Source: Tepidiforma flava | Lineage (GTDB): Bacteria > Chloroflexota > Dehalococcoidia > Tepidiformales > Tepidiformaceae | Direction of reading: 5' to 3' | DNA length: 64,000 bases | Assembly (NCBI RefSeq): GCF_027594505.1 | Contig: NZ_CP115149.1 | Span: forward strand, 1,530,503-1,594,502 | Shown: piece after piece, positions 57,630-64,000 of the stretch | Position numbering within the stretch: position 1 is the stretch's first letter | How the letters are laid out: each line of letters starts with the position of its first letter | The notes under the pieces: model-generated | Database searches by the model: none | Seen by the model: the letters and a program-made list of their open reading frames with translations, nothing else | What the model was told of the DNA's origin: nothing | Translations under genes and position numbers: made by a program

Positions 57630-58718
57630 ATGACCAACGAAGCGCCGTCGTTCGAAACCCATCTCGCCGAAACTCTCCGCCGCGTCGCCCGCTGGGAAGC
57701 GCCGCCCGGCACCGGCATCCTCTCCGCCTACCTCGACTGGCGGCCCCAGGCCACAGGCGAGCGCCCGGGCGTCCGCTCCGGCGAAATCCACCTGAAGGAC
57801 CGCTTCCGCGAAATCGAAGCCAGCCTCGGGGTGCGCGGCCCGGCGCTCGAATCCTTCCGCGCCGATGCCGACCGCGTCCACGCCGCGCTCGCGGAGCTCG
57901 ACCCTGCCGCCCAGGGCGTCGCCGTCTTCGCCTGCTCCGCGGCCGGCCTGTTCGAACTCGTGACCGCGCCGGCCGCCTTCGAAAACCAGGTCGTCTACGA
58001 CCGCTACCCGCGCCTCTACCAGCTCGCGCGGTTCCTCGATGAGTACGAGACCGCAGTCGTCGCCGTCGCCGATACGAACACCCTGCGCCTCTTCGTCGTC
58101 CGCGGCGAACGCATCCGCGAAGTCCCGGGCAAGGACGAGGACCCCTACAACTACCAGATGCGCTCGACCTCCGGCATGAACGAGCACCGCTTCCGCCGGC
58201 ACGTCGAACAGCACCGGCGCGAGTTCGCCGAGGAGGCGGCGAAGCTCATCGAGCAGCTCTGCGACCGCGAAGGCGCGACCCGCCTCGTGATCGCCGGCGA
58301 CGAGACGGCGCTCCACCTGCTCCAGCAGGCCCTGCCCCACCAGCTCACGGCGCGCGTGGCCGAGGGCCGCTTCCACATCGACATCCGCGCCGGCGCCGAG
58401 CACGTCCGCCGGGTCGTCGAGGAGTTCCTCCTCCAGACGGAAGACGACCAGTCGCAGGAGACGGCCGACATCCTCGTCGGCGAAATTGAAGAGGGCGACC
58501 TCGGCGTCGGCGGGCTGGAGCGCACCCGCGCCGCGCTCGAAGCCGGGGCCGCGGATGTCGTGGTCATCGATGATGCGTTCGAACCGGCGGAGGCGCGCGA
58601 CGAACTGGCGCAGCTGGCTGCCCGCACCGGGGCCCGCGTCGAAGTCGTCCGCGAGCACGCCGGCCTGCGCGCCCACGGCGGCGTCGGCGCCATCCTGCGC
58701 TACCGGTTCGCGGGCTAG
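57630..58718 (+). CDS. bacterial eRF1/Vms1-like (baeRF/VLRF1) protein
   Basis: This 362-residue soluble protein resembles the bacterial archaeo-eukaryotic release factor-like (baeRF) group. The middle has an RNase H-like eRF1 domain 2 (residues 120-260) with an ALFVVRGERIREV-type strand and a long charged helix (FRRHVEQHRREFAEEAAKLIEQL); the C-terminal part (about 265-362) has a pelota domain 3-like end GGVGAILRYRF. Related proteins cleave peptidyl-tRNA on stalled ribosomes, but the eRF1 GGQ motif is not seen here. The start ATG is six bases after TACACT. Confidence 0.65.
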   Translation: MTNEAPSFETHLAETLRRVARWEAPPGTGILSAYLDWRPQATGERPGVRSGEIHLKDRFREIEASLGVRGPALESFRADADRVHAALAELDPAAQGVAVFACSAAGLFELVTAPAAFENQVVYDRYPRLYQLARFLDEYETAVVAVADTNTLRLFVVRGERIREVPGKDEDPYNYQMRSTSGMNEHRFRRHVEQHRREFAEEAAKLIEQLCDREGATRLVIAGDETALHLLQQALPHQLTARVAEGRFHIDIRAGAEHVRRVVEEFLLQTEDDQSQETADILVGEIEEGDLGVGGLERTRAALEAGAADVVVIDDAFEPAEARDELAQLAARTGARVEVVREHAGLRAHGGVGAILRYRFAG

Positions 58719-58748
58719 CGCGGGGCTGCGCCCCGGCGGCCGGGTCCC

Positions 58749-60089
58749 TCAGCGCACCGGCACGCCCAGCGCCCGGCGCACGTCGGCGGCGCCCCCGGCG
58801 ATGAACGGCCGCGCGGCGATGCCCCGGCGCTCCAGGTAGCTCGCCGCCATCGCCGCCCGCTGGCCGCTGGCGCAGCTCACCAGCACCGGGCCTTCGACGT
58901 CGCTCGCCCACTCCGGCATGGCATCGAACGGCAGCGGCCGCGCGCCCGGCACCGGCTCGTCCCGCAGCTCCTGCGCGTAGCGGACGTCGAGCACCGGCAC
59001 CCGGCCGCTCCGGAGCGCCTCCGCGATCTCCTCGGCGCTGGCGGTCTCGGTCCGGGCGGTCAGCGGCAGCTCCGCCGCCGGCGCATACCCGGCGACGTGC
59101 TCGTAGCCGATGCGGAAGAGGGCGACCGTCACCCGCTCCGCCTGCAGCCGGTCGTAGGTGACGAGCGCGATCGGCGCATCGAACGGGATGAGCCAGCCGA
59201 CGTAGGCGAGCATCGAGGTGCTCTCTTCGATCTCGAGCGAACCGGGCAGGTGGCCGGCCGCGTAGTCCTCCCGGCGGCGGACGTCGACGACCCACGTGCC
59301 GGCGCCGAGGCCGAGCAGCTCGCCCTCGCTCAGCAGCCGCGGCCGGGGCGGTTCGCCGTACACCTTCGGCCCCTTCCGGTTGATGGGGGCCATGTACTTG
59401 TAGTAGCCCGGGATCGGCATCTCGGATGCGAGGTGGAGCGCCCGGAACTCCTCGTAGCTCTTCGAAGCGAGCGCCGGGTTCCGCAGCAGCTCGGCCGCCA
59501 TCGGCCCGCAGCGCCCGAGGTCGGTGCCGGTCGCGCTGCAAAACGAGCCGGCGCCGTGGGTGGGCAGCACGTCGGCGCTCGGCGGCACCAGCCGCCGCAG
59601 CTTCTGCGCCGTCTCCCACTGGAGCCGGGTGAGCGCTTCGGTATGGTCCGGCCCGAGCAGGTCCGTCCGCCCGGCCGCGGCCATCAGCAGCGCGCCGCCC
59701 GTGAAGGCGCCGCGGACCTCGCCCGAGGGCGTGACGCCGAGGTAGGCGAGGTGTTCGTAGGTGTGGCCCGGCGCGGCCGTCACCAGCAGCTTTGCATCGC
59801 CGAGGCTGATGACGTCGCCGTCGCCGACCGGCCGGTGGGGGAATTCGAGCTTGCCCGCGGCCGGGGCGATGACCTCCGCACCGAGCGCCGCCAGCTCCCG
59901 GCCGCCCGAGACATAGTCGTTGTGGACGTGCGTCTCCACCACGTACCGGATCTCCGCCCCGTGCTCCCGCGCCGCCTTCACGAACGGCCGGATGTCCCGC
60001 TGCGGGTCGATGACCGCAGCCTCCTGCCCCGACACCACGAGGTAGGAGGCATCGCCGAGCGCCTCGGCCACGAACTGGATCGTCTTCAT
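58749..60089 (-). CDS. persulfide dioxygenase-rhodanese fusion
   Basis: This 446-residue protein has an ETHE1-like MBL domain (residues 1-240) and two rhodanese domains. The metal motif reads THVHNDY, with Tyr in place of the usual His, as I recall for this MBL-rhodanese subgroup. The first rhodanese (about 265-350) has no catalytic Cys; the second (about 360-446) has VSCASGQRA with the active Cys. It probably oxidises persulfides and transfers sulfur. GGGAGG lies before the ATG, which overlaps the arsR stop (ATGA), so the two form an operon. Confidence 0.82.
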   Translation of the reverse strand: MKTIQFVAEALGDASYLVVSGQEAAVIDPQRDIRPFVKAAREHGAEIRYVVETHVHNDYVSGGRELAALGAEVIAPAAGKLEFPHRPVGDGDVISLGDAKLLVTAAPGHTYEHLAYLGVTPSGEVRGAFTGGALLMAAAGRTDLLGPDHTEALTRLQWETAQKLRRLVPPSADVLPTHGAGSFCSATGTDLGRCGPMAAELLRNPALASKSYEEFRALHLASEMPIPGYYKYMAPINRKGPKVYGEPPRPRLLSEGELLGLGAGTWVVDVRRREDYAAGHLPGSLEIEESTSMLAYVGWLIPFDAPIALVTYDRLQAERVTVALFRIGYEHVAGYAPAAELPLTARTETASAEEIAEALRSGRVPVLDVRYAQELRDEPVPGARPLPFDAMPEWASDVEGPVLVSCASGQRAAMAASYLERRGIAARPFIAGGAADVRRALGVPVR

Positions 60090-60430
60090 GCTTGCCCTCC
60101 CGGGGTCACGCCCATCAGCGCAGCTTCGCGCGCAACCTGCTGCCGAATGCCGCCGCAGACGATGCCGCACAGCTCGGCCACGCTCGGGTCGATGACCCGG
60201 TAGTAGGCCATCGTCCCCTCCGCCCGGCGGCGCACGATGCGCGCGTCGTGGAGGAGCCGCAAATGCTTGCTGACGTTCGCCTGCGAACAGCCCGCCGCCG
60301 CCGCGATTTCGCCCACCGGCGCTTCGCCCTCACGGGCGAGGAAGCGGAGGATGCGCAGCCGCGTCGCATCGCCCAGCAGGCGGAAGCGCGTCGCGGCTTC
60401 GTCGAGCAGCGCGTCGGGCAGGTCGTGCAT
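60086..60430 (-). CDS. ArsR-family regulator of the persulfide dioxygenase operon
   Basis: This 114-residue winged-helix protein has LGDATRLRILRFL, a recognition helix CSQANVSKHLRLL and a wing ending AEGTMAYYRV. Cysteines are C48 (just before the recognition helix), C88 and C92 (LCGIVCG), the last two shared with the ArsR at 36.5 kb. The operon partner suggests a persulfide sensor like SqrR/BigR, though the Cys positions differ from those proteins as I recall them. TAGAGT seven bases before the ATG suggests a leaderless, self-regulated gene. Confidence 0.87.
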   Translation of the reverse strand: MHDLPDALLDEAATRFRLLGDATRLRILRFLAREGEAPVGEIAAAAGCSQANVSKHLRLLHDARIVRRRAEGTMAYYRVIDPSVAELCGIVCGGIRQQVAREAALMGVTPGGQA

Positions 60431-60437
60431 GTCTGTA

Positions 60438-60443
60438 ACTCTA
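60438..60443 (-). promoter_or_regulatory. -10 box, leaderless start of the second arsR
   Basis: On the minus strand TAGAGT is followed by seven bases and the ATG. The same hexamer and gap precede the other arsR (36465-36470). Confidence 0.45.
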
Positions 60444-60527
60444 TAACCATGTACTCATGGATGCAAGCATTGCGGCCGCGCCCGAGCTCCCCCACGATCG
60501 CCCAACCCCCATCTCCGGAGTGCTGCC

Positions 60528-61358
60528 GTGTCCGATGTCCTGCTCGAACGCCGCGACGGCGTCGCCCTCGTCACCCTCAACCGGCCCGAGACGCTGAACG
60601 CGATGGGCGGGGAGCTGGTGCCGCGCCTTGCGGAGGCGCTCGCCGAGTGCGAAGCCGACCCCGCCGTCCGCTGCATTGCCATCACCGGCGCCGGCCGCGC
60701 CTTCTGCGCCGGCGGCGATATCCGCGGCATGCAGGAGCGGAACGACCGGATGGCGGCGGCCGCCGCGAGCGAGGGCCCCGGCGCCGTCATCGCCGAGCTC
60801 GACCGGCTCGTGGCCGAGCTGCGCGACCGCCACCGCGCCATCACGCTGCGCATCCACCGCATGCCGAAGCCGGTCGTCGCGCTCGTCAACGGCCCGGCCG
60901 TCGGCGCCGGCTTCAGCATCGCGCTCGCCTGCGACATCCGGCTCGCCTCGGACCGCGCCCGCTTCGGCGCCGCCTTCCGGAACGTCGGCCTCCCGGGCGA
61001 TTTCGGCGGCTCGTACTTCCTCCAGCGGCTCTGCGGCGCCGGCATCGCCCGCGAGCTCTACTTCACGGCGGAGGTCATCGATGCCGCTCGCGCGCTCGAC
61101 CTCCGCATCGTCAACCGCGTGCTCCCCCATGAGGAGCTGCTGACCGAAGGGCTCGCCTTCTGCGCCCGCCTCGCCGCGGGCCCGACGGCCGCCTACGCGC
61201 GGATGAAGGAGAATCTCGCCTTCGCCGAGACGGCCACCCTCGAACAGCTGCTCGACCAGGAGGCGCTCCACATGCGCATCGCCGGCTTCTCCGCGGATTC
61301 CCGCGAGGCGGTCGCCGCCTTCCTCGAGAAGCGCGAGCCCCGCTTCGCCGGCCGCTGA
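60528..61358 (+). CDS. enoyl-CoA hydratase/isomerase
   Basis: This 276-residue crotonase-fold enzyme has NRPETLNAM, oxyanion-hole segments FCAGGDIRGM and VNGPAVGAGFSIALACDIRL, and a GLPGDFGGSYFLQRLCG active-site loop in which an Asp replaces the first crotonase Glu, as in PaaG-type isomerases (inference). It is more canonical than the paralogue at 43.9 kb. GTG at 60528 has CGGAG seven bases upstream. It diverges from the arsR operon. Confidence 0.85.
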   Translation: MSDVLLERRDGVALVTLNRPETLNAMGGELVPRLAEALAECEADPAVRCIAITGAGRAFCAGGDIRGMQERNDRMAAAAASEGPGAVIAELDRLVAELRDRHRAITLRIHRMPKPVVALVNGPAVGAGFSIALACDIRLASDRARFGAAFRNVGLPGDFGGSYFLQRLCGAGIARELYFTAEVIDAARALDLRIVNRVLPHEELLTEGLAFCARLAAGPTAAYARMKENLAFAETATLEQLLDQEALHMRIAGFSADSREAVAAFLEKREPRFAGR

Positions 61359-61376
61359 GCGGTCCCCCGGGCGGGC

Positions 61377-61814
61377 TCACACCAGGTGGACGATGTCCAG
61401 CCCGCCCCACTCCCGGGCGAGGTATTCGGCCGCCAGCCGGCGGTGGCAGCGCTCCGGCGTCGCTTCGCTGCAGAGCAGCACCGCCCCGTCGATGAGCTCG
61501 CGCGGCACCCGCTCCTCCACCCGCCGGGCCGCGAGCAGGGCGAGGTACTCGCGCTCGTACCACGGCCAGCCGCGCTTGCCCTTCCGGTAGCCGTCCAGCA
61601 GCTCCGGCGTCGGCGCGAGCAGCGGCTCCTCCGCGTACGCCATCCCGCAGACCGCCTGGAGGAAGTAGGCGAGGTCGTCCCGCTTGGCGAACCCGGCCAG
61701 CTGGGAGACGTTGTGCAGCCGGACGTCGACGAGCCGCTGCGCTCCGCTCTGCTGGAGCAGGCCGAAGAACTCCCGCGCCGATTTCTTCGTGAACCCGATG
61801 GTGGCGACGCGCAT
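61377..61814 (-). CDS. DUF488 family protein
   Basis: This 145-residue protein has the DUF488 pattern: IGFTKKSAREFF, LVDVRLHNVSQLAGFAKRDDL, and a late LLCSEATPERCHRRLAAEYL block. The family function is unknown to me; the C-x6-CHR block resembles a metal or nucleotide site. TACACT lies nine bases before the ATG. It is convergent with the enoyl-CoA hydratase gene and divergent from the SDR gene. Confidence 0.82.
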   Translation of the reverse strand: MRVATIGFTKKSAREFFGLLQQSGAQRLVDVRLHNVSQLAGFAKRDDLAYFLQAVCGMAYAEEPLLAPTPELLDGYRKGKRGWPWYEREYLALLAARRVEERVPRELIDGAVLLCSEATPERCHRRLAAEYLAREWGGLDIVHLV

Positions 61815-61893
61815 CGCGGCAGGAGTGTACTCCCCCTCCCCTCTGCTACAGTTCCCCCGCTGAATCTTTCGCCCCCTACGAAAGGACCACCCC

Positions 61894-62721
61894 ATGCTGC
61901 CCCTCGAAGGCAAGACCGCCATCGTCACCGGCGGCGCCCGCGGCATCGGCGCCGGCATCGCCGCCGTCATGGCCCGCCAGGGCGCCCGCGTCGCCATCCT
62001 CGACCTCGACGGCGAGCAGGCCGCCGCGACCGCCGCCGCCCTCCCGACCCCCGGCCTCGGCCTCGCCTGCGATGTCATCGTCGAGCCGGAGCTGCAGGAT
62101 GCCGTCCGCCGCGTCGCCGAGGCGTTCGGCGGGCTCGACATCATGGTCAACAACGCCGGCGCCGGCCGCGGCCCGGTCGACCTCGCGGCCATCGGTTCGG
62201 TGCCCGCCGCCGGCGGCCGGGTCGAGCACATGCCGCCCGAGGCCTGGGACGAGCAGCTCGCCCAGAACCTCCGCAGCACCTTCCTGGGCACGAAGGCCGC
62301 GCTGCCCTACCTGAAGCAGCGGGGCGGCGGCGCCATCGTCAACATCGCCAGCATCGCCGGCCTGCAGGCCGCCCCCACGCTCCCCGCCTACGCCGCCGCC
62401 AAGGCCGGCGTCATCTCCCTCACGAAGAGCTGCGCGCTCGAATACGCGCCGTTCGATATCCGGGTGAACGCCATCTGCCCCGGCTTCCTCTGGACGCGCG
62501 CGTGGGAGGGCATGGCGGCGATGATGCAGCGCACCGTGCCCCAGTTCGCCGGCAAATCGCCGCGCGACATCTTCCTCGAGGTGGTGAAGAGCGGCGTGCC
62601 CCTCGGCCGCGAACAGACGCCCGAGGATATCGGCGAACTCGCCGCCTTTCTCGCCAGCCCCGCGGCGCGCAACATCACCGGCCAGGCGATCGCCGTCGAC
62701 GGCGGCATCACGCTCCGCTAG
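61894..62721 (+). CDS. short-chain dehydrogenase/reductase
   Basis: This 275-residue SDR has the cofactor motif TGGARGIGAG (near residue 12), acidic LDLDGEQ at the second strand end (NAD preference), NNAG near 86, and the Ser-Tyr-Lys set in IASIAGL and AYAAAKAG (near 168). A 15-residue insert (DLAAIGSVPAAGGRV) follows the NNAG strand. It oxidises or reduces an alcohol of unknown identity. GAAAGGA lies seven bases before the ATG. The stop is directly followed by repeat island 5. Confidence 0.9.
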   Translation: MLPLEGKTAIVTGGARGIGAGIAAVMARQGARVAILDLDGEQAAATAAALPTPGLGLACDVIVEPELQDAVRRVAEAFGGLDIMVNNAGAGRGPVDLAAIGSVPAAGGRVEHMPPEAWDEQLAQNLRSTFLGTKAALPYLKQRGGGAIVNIASIAGLQAAPTLPAYAAAKAGVISLTKSCALEYAPFDIRVNAICPGFLWTRAWEGMAAMMQRTVPQFAGKSPRDIFLEVVKSGVPLGREQTPEDIGELAAFLASPAARNITGQAIAVDGGITLR

Positions 62722-63250
62722 CGGGGAAGCGGGAGACGGGAAGCGGGAAGCGGGAGGCAGCGACCGCCGGCGGAGGTTGGAGGTTGGAGGTTGGAGGTTG
62801 GAGGTTGGAGGTTGGAGGTTGGAGGTTGGAGGTTGGAGGTTGGAGGTTGGAGGTTATTCTCCCTCCCTGCTCCCAACTCCCTGCTCCCAACTCCGTAGTC
62901 GCGGGGCTCCGTCCCCGCGGAGGGCCGGCGAGGCCCGCCCGGCCGTTCGCATCCACCCGCTTCCCGGTTCCCGCCCCCGGTTCCCGGCTCCCGGAACATC
63001 CGTTGGGCGCATGGCGCCCCGCGGGGACGGAGCCCCGCGACTACGATGAGAGGTTGAAGGTTGGAGGTTGAAGGTTGAAGGTTGAAGGTTGAAGGTTGAA
63101 GGTTGAAGGTCGAGGGTTATCCTTCCTCCCAACTCCCAACTCCCAACTCCCAACTCCCAGCTCCCGCCCCCACCGCCGCCGCGGAGCGGCGGCATCCCGC
63201 GGCGCCGCCGCCGAAGGCGGCCAGCCATCCCCCGGCGGCGCCAGCCGCCT
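62722..63250. repeat. composite repeat island 5
   Basis: On the plus strand the order is: GGGAGAC/GGGAAGC units; 12 copies of GGAGGTT (62772-62855); CTCCCAA/CTCCCTG units; a D element (about 62897-62957); GGTTCCCG units; the 49-bp D' (62997-63045); about nine GGTTGAA/GGTTGGA units (63048-63118); CTCCCAA heptamers (63124-63163); and element E (63164-63250). The second half repeats the block order of islands 2 and 4. Confidence 0.92.
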
Positions 63251-63254
63251 CCCC

Positions 63255-64000
63255 CTACCCCTCCGCCGTCACGTTCGGCGCAATCGCCCGCCGGGGGAGG
63301 AACGGGTTCGACGAGGGCTGCGCGCCGCTGCCGGCCGGCGTCGGGGTTGCGGTCGGCGCCATCGTCGGCGTCGGCTGGGCCCCGCCCGCACCCGGCGGCG
63401 CAGGAGGCGAACCCCCGGGCGGCGCCGACGGGCTCGCTGGCGGCGCGGTTGGCGTCGGCGTCGGCGTCGCCGTGGGCTGCGGCGGCGGCTGCGTATCCCA
63501 CGCCTGCCCGGAATCGTCCACGTTCCCGAAGACCACGGACCAGTACGGGCCGGCGCGCCCGATGCCGGCGACCACCCACATCGTCCGCAGCATGTTCTCG
63601 CGGTGCCCGTACGGCGAGTTGACGAAGAGGTTGAACGCCTGCGGGGCGCTGCTGGCGATGGCGAGGTTCTCGCCCGCGCCGGAACTCGCATAGCCGCAAT
63701 CGCGCACGCGCTGGAAGGGGCTGCGCCCGAGGCTGTCGGTGTGGTCGAAGTACCCTTTCGCGGCCATGTCCTCCGACATCCACGCCGCCGCCCGCGAGAG
63801 GTTCGGCGAGGGCTTCAGCGGCGCGACGCCGTTCTGCGCCCGGAACTCATTGATGAGCCGCAGCAGCTCCTGCTCCGCCGCATCGAGCGCCTGCGTCGAC
63901 GTCGAGCAGTTCGTCAGCGCGAGCGCCGGTGTCGAACCGCCGCCGGGGCCCCAGCCGAGCACGGCGCCGGCGAGGAGCAGCGGCCCGGCCGCCGCAAGTA
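63255..64000 (-). CDS. CAP/SCP-domain secreted protein, N-terminus beyond window
   Basis: The visible part is 248 residues, open at the right edge. The frame continues upstream of GTG 63962 into a hydrophobic signal-like segment (LAAAGPLLLAGAVLGWG), so the true start lies outside. The CAP domain spans about 130 residues: LLRLINEFRAQNGVAPLK, AAWMSEDMAAKGYFDHTDSLG (with a conserved His), GENLAIAS and YGHRENML. A long Pro/Thr/Ser/Gly-rich tail follows. Bacterial CAP proteins are secreted and of mostly unknown activity. The 3' end abuts repeat island 5. Confidence 0.82.
   Translation of the reverse strand, partial: LAAAGPLLLAGAVLGWGPGGGSTPALALTNCSTSTQALDAAEQELLRLINEFRAQNGVAPLKPSPNLSRAAAWMSEDMAAKGYFDHTDSLGRSPFQRVRDCGYASSGAGENLAIASSAPQAFNLFVNSPYGHRENMLRTMWVVAGIGRAGPYWSVVFGNVDDSGQAWDTQPPPQPTATPTPTPTAPPASPSAPPGGSPPAPPGAGGAQPTPTMAPTATPTPAGSGAQPSSNPFLPRRAIAPNVTAEG

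Noticed and set aside
14530-63250. Insertion sequences as the source of the repeat islands
   Set aside because: No transposase fragment, terminal inverted repeat pair or target duplication is visible around any island.

Overview
The window is very GC-rich bacterial DNA with tightly packed genes. Codon choice, frequent GTG starts, the gene content and heptanucleotide repeat islands suggest a Chloroflexota chromosome, perhaps Dehalococcoidia/Tepidiforma-like. That placement is inference, because no rRNA or other marker gene is present. I see no transposase, integrase, phage gene or CRISPR array.

Layout. 1-7.3 kb: the end of a nitroreductase, an MBL hydrolase, a DUF2269-like membrane protein, a coupled three-gene operon (phosphodiesterase-like, Gfo/Idh/MocA oxidoreductase, glycosyltransferase) and two paralogous ferritin-like diiron proteins, one of which has lost its metal ligands. 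7.6-16.7 kb: leuA, three MFS transporters, a lipoprotein, proB, a VOC protein and a cupredoxin-like lipoprotein. 16.8-28.2 kb: an alkylsulfatase-like MBL protein, a 1-kb repeat island, a MutM/Nei glycosylase and a 2,761-residue sensor kinase with about 14 GAF domains. 28.3-36.4 kb: an M23 peptidase, an orphan family 5 solute-binding lipoprotein behind a strong promoter and hairpin, small unknowns, a frameshifted acetyltransferase gene, mgtE with a short upstream ORF, and a methyltransferase. 36.5-43.9 kb: arsR-mmpL-DUF2892, glutaredoxin-like, lgt, gatD, an Ala-rich protein, mnmA and rsfS. 43.9-52.1 kb: enoyl-CoA hydratase, a heterodimeric ABC exporter, a DUF1059 protein, an EAL protein and a CorC/HlyC-type protein. 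52.7-64 kb: a MoxR ATPase with a metallopeptidase-VWA partner, tRNA-Ser(CGA), proA, a baeRF-like protein, arsR with persulfide dioxygenase-rhodanese, a second enoyl-CoA hydratase, DUF488, an SDR and a CAP-domain protein cut by the window end.

How it works together. Most of it is housekeeping: leucine and proline synthesis, lipoprotein acylation, tRNA thiolation, ribosome silencing, Mg2+ transport and DNA repair. Mixed in are several regulatory or stress modules. Two ArsR paralogues share a Cys-x3-Cys tail; one precedes an MMPL exporter and the other a persulfide dioxygenase-rhodanese, which suggests sulfur-stress control.

Two themes recur. First, about a dozen genes have a TANNNT -10 box 6-8 nt before the start codon, as expected for leaderless mRNAs, while others carry ordinary Shine-Dalgarno sites; two of the latter apparently begin at CTG. 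Second, five intergenic islands are built from heptamers of the form CTCCC plus two variable bases and from palindromic elements. They share a block order, could form G-quadruplexes, and run directly up to stop codons and promoters.
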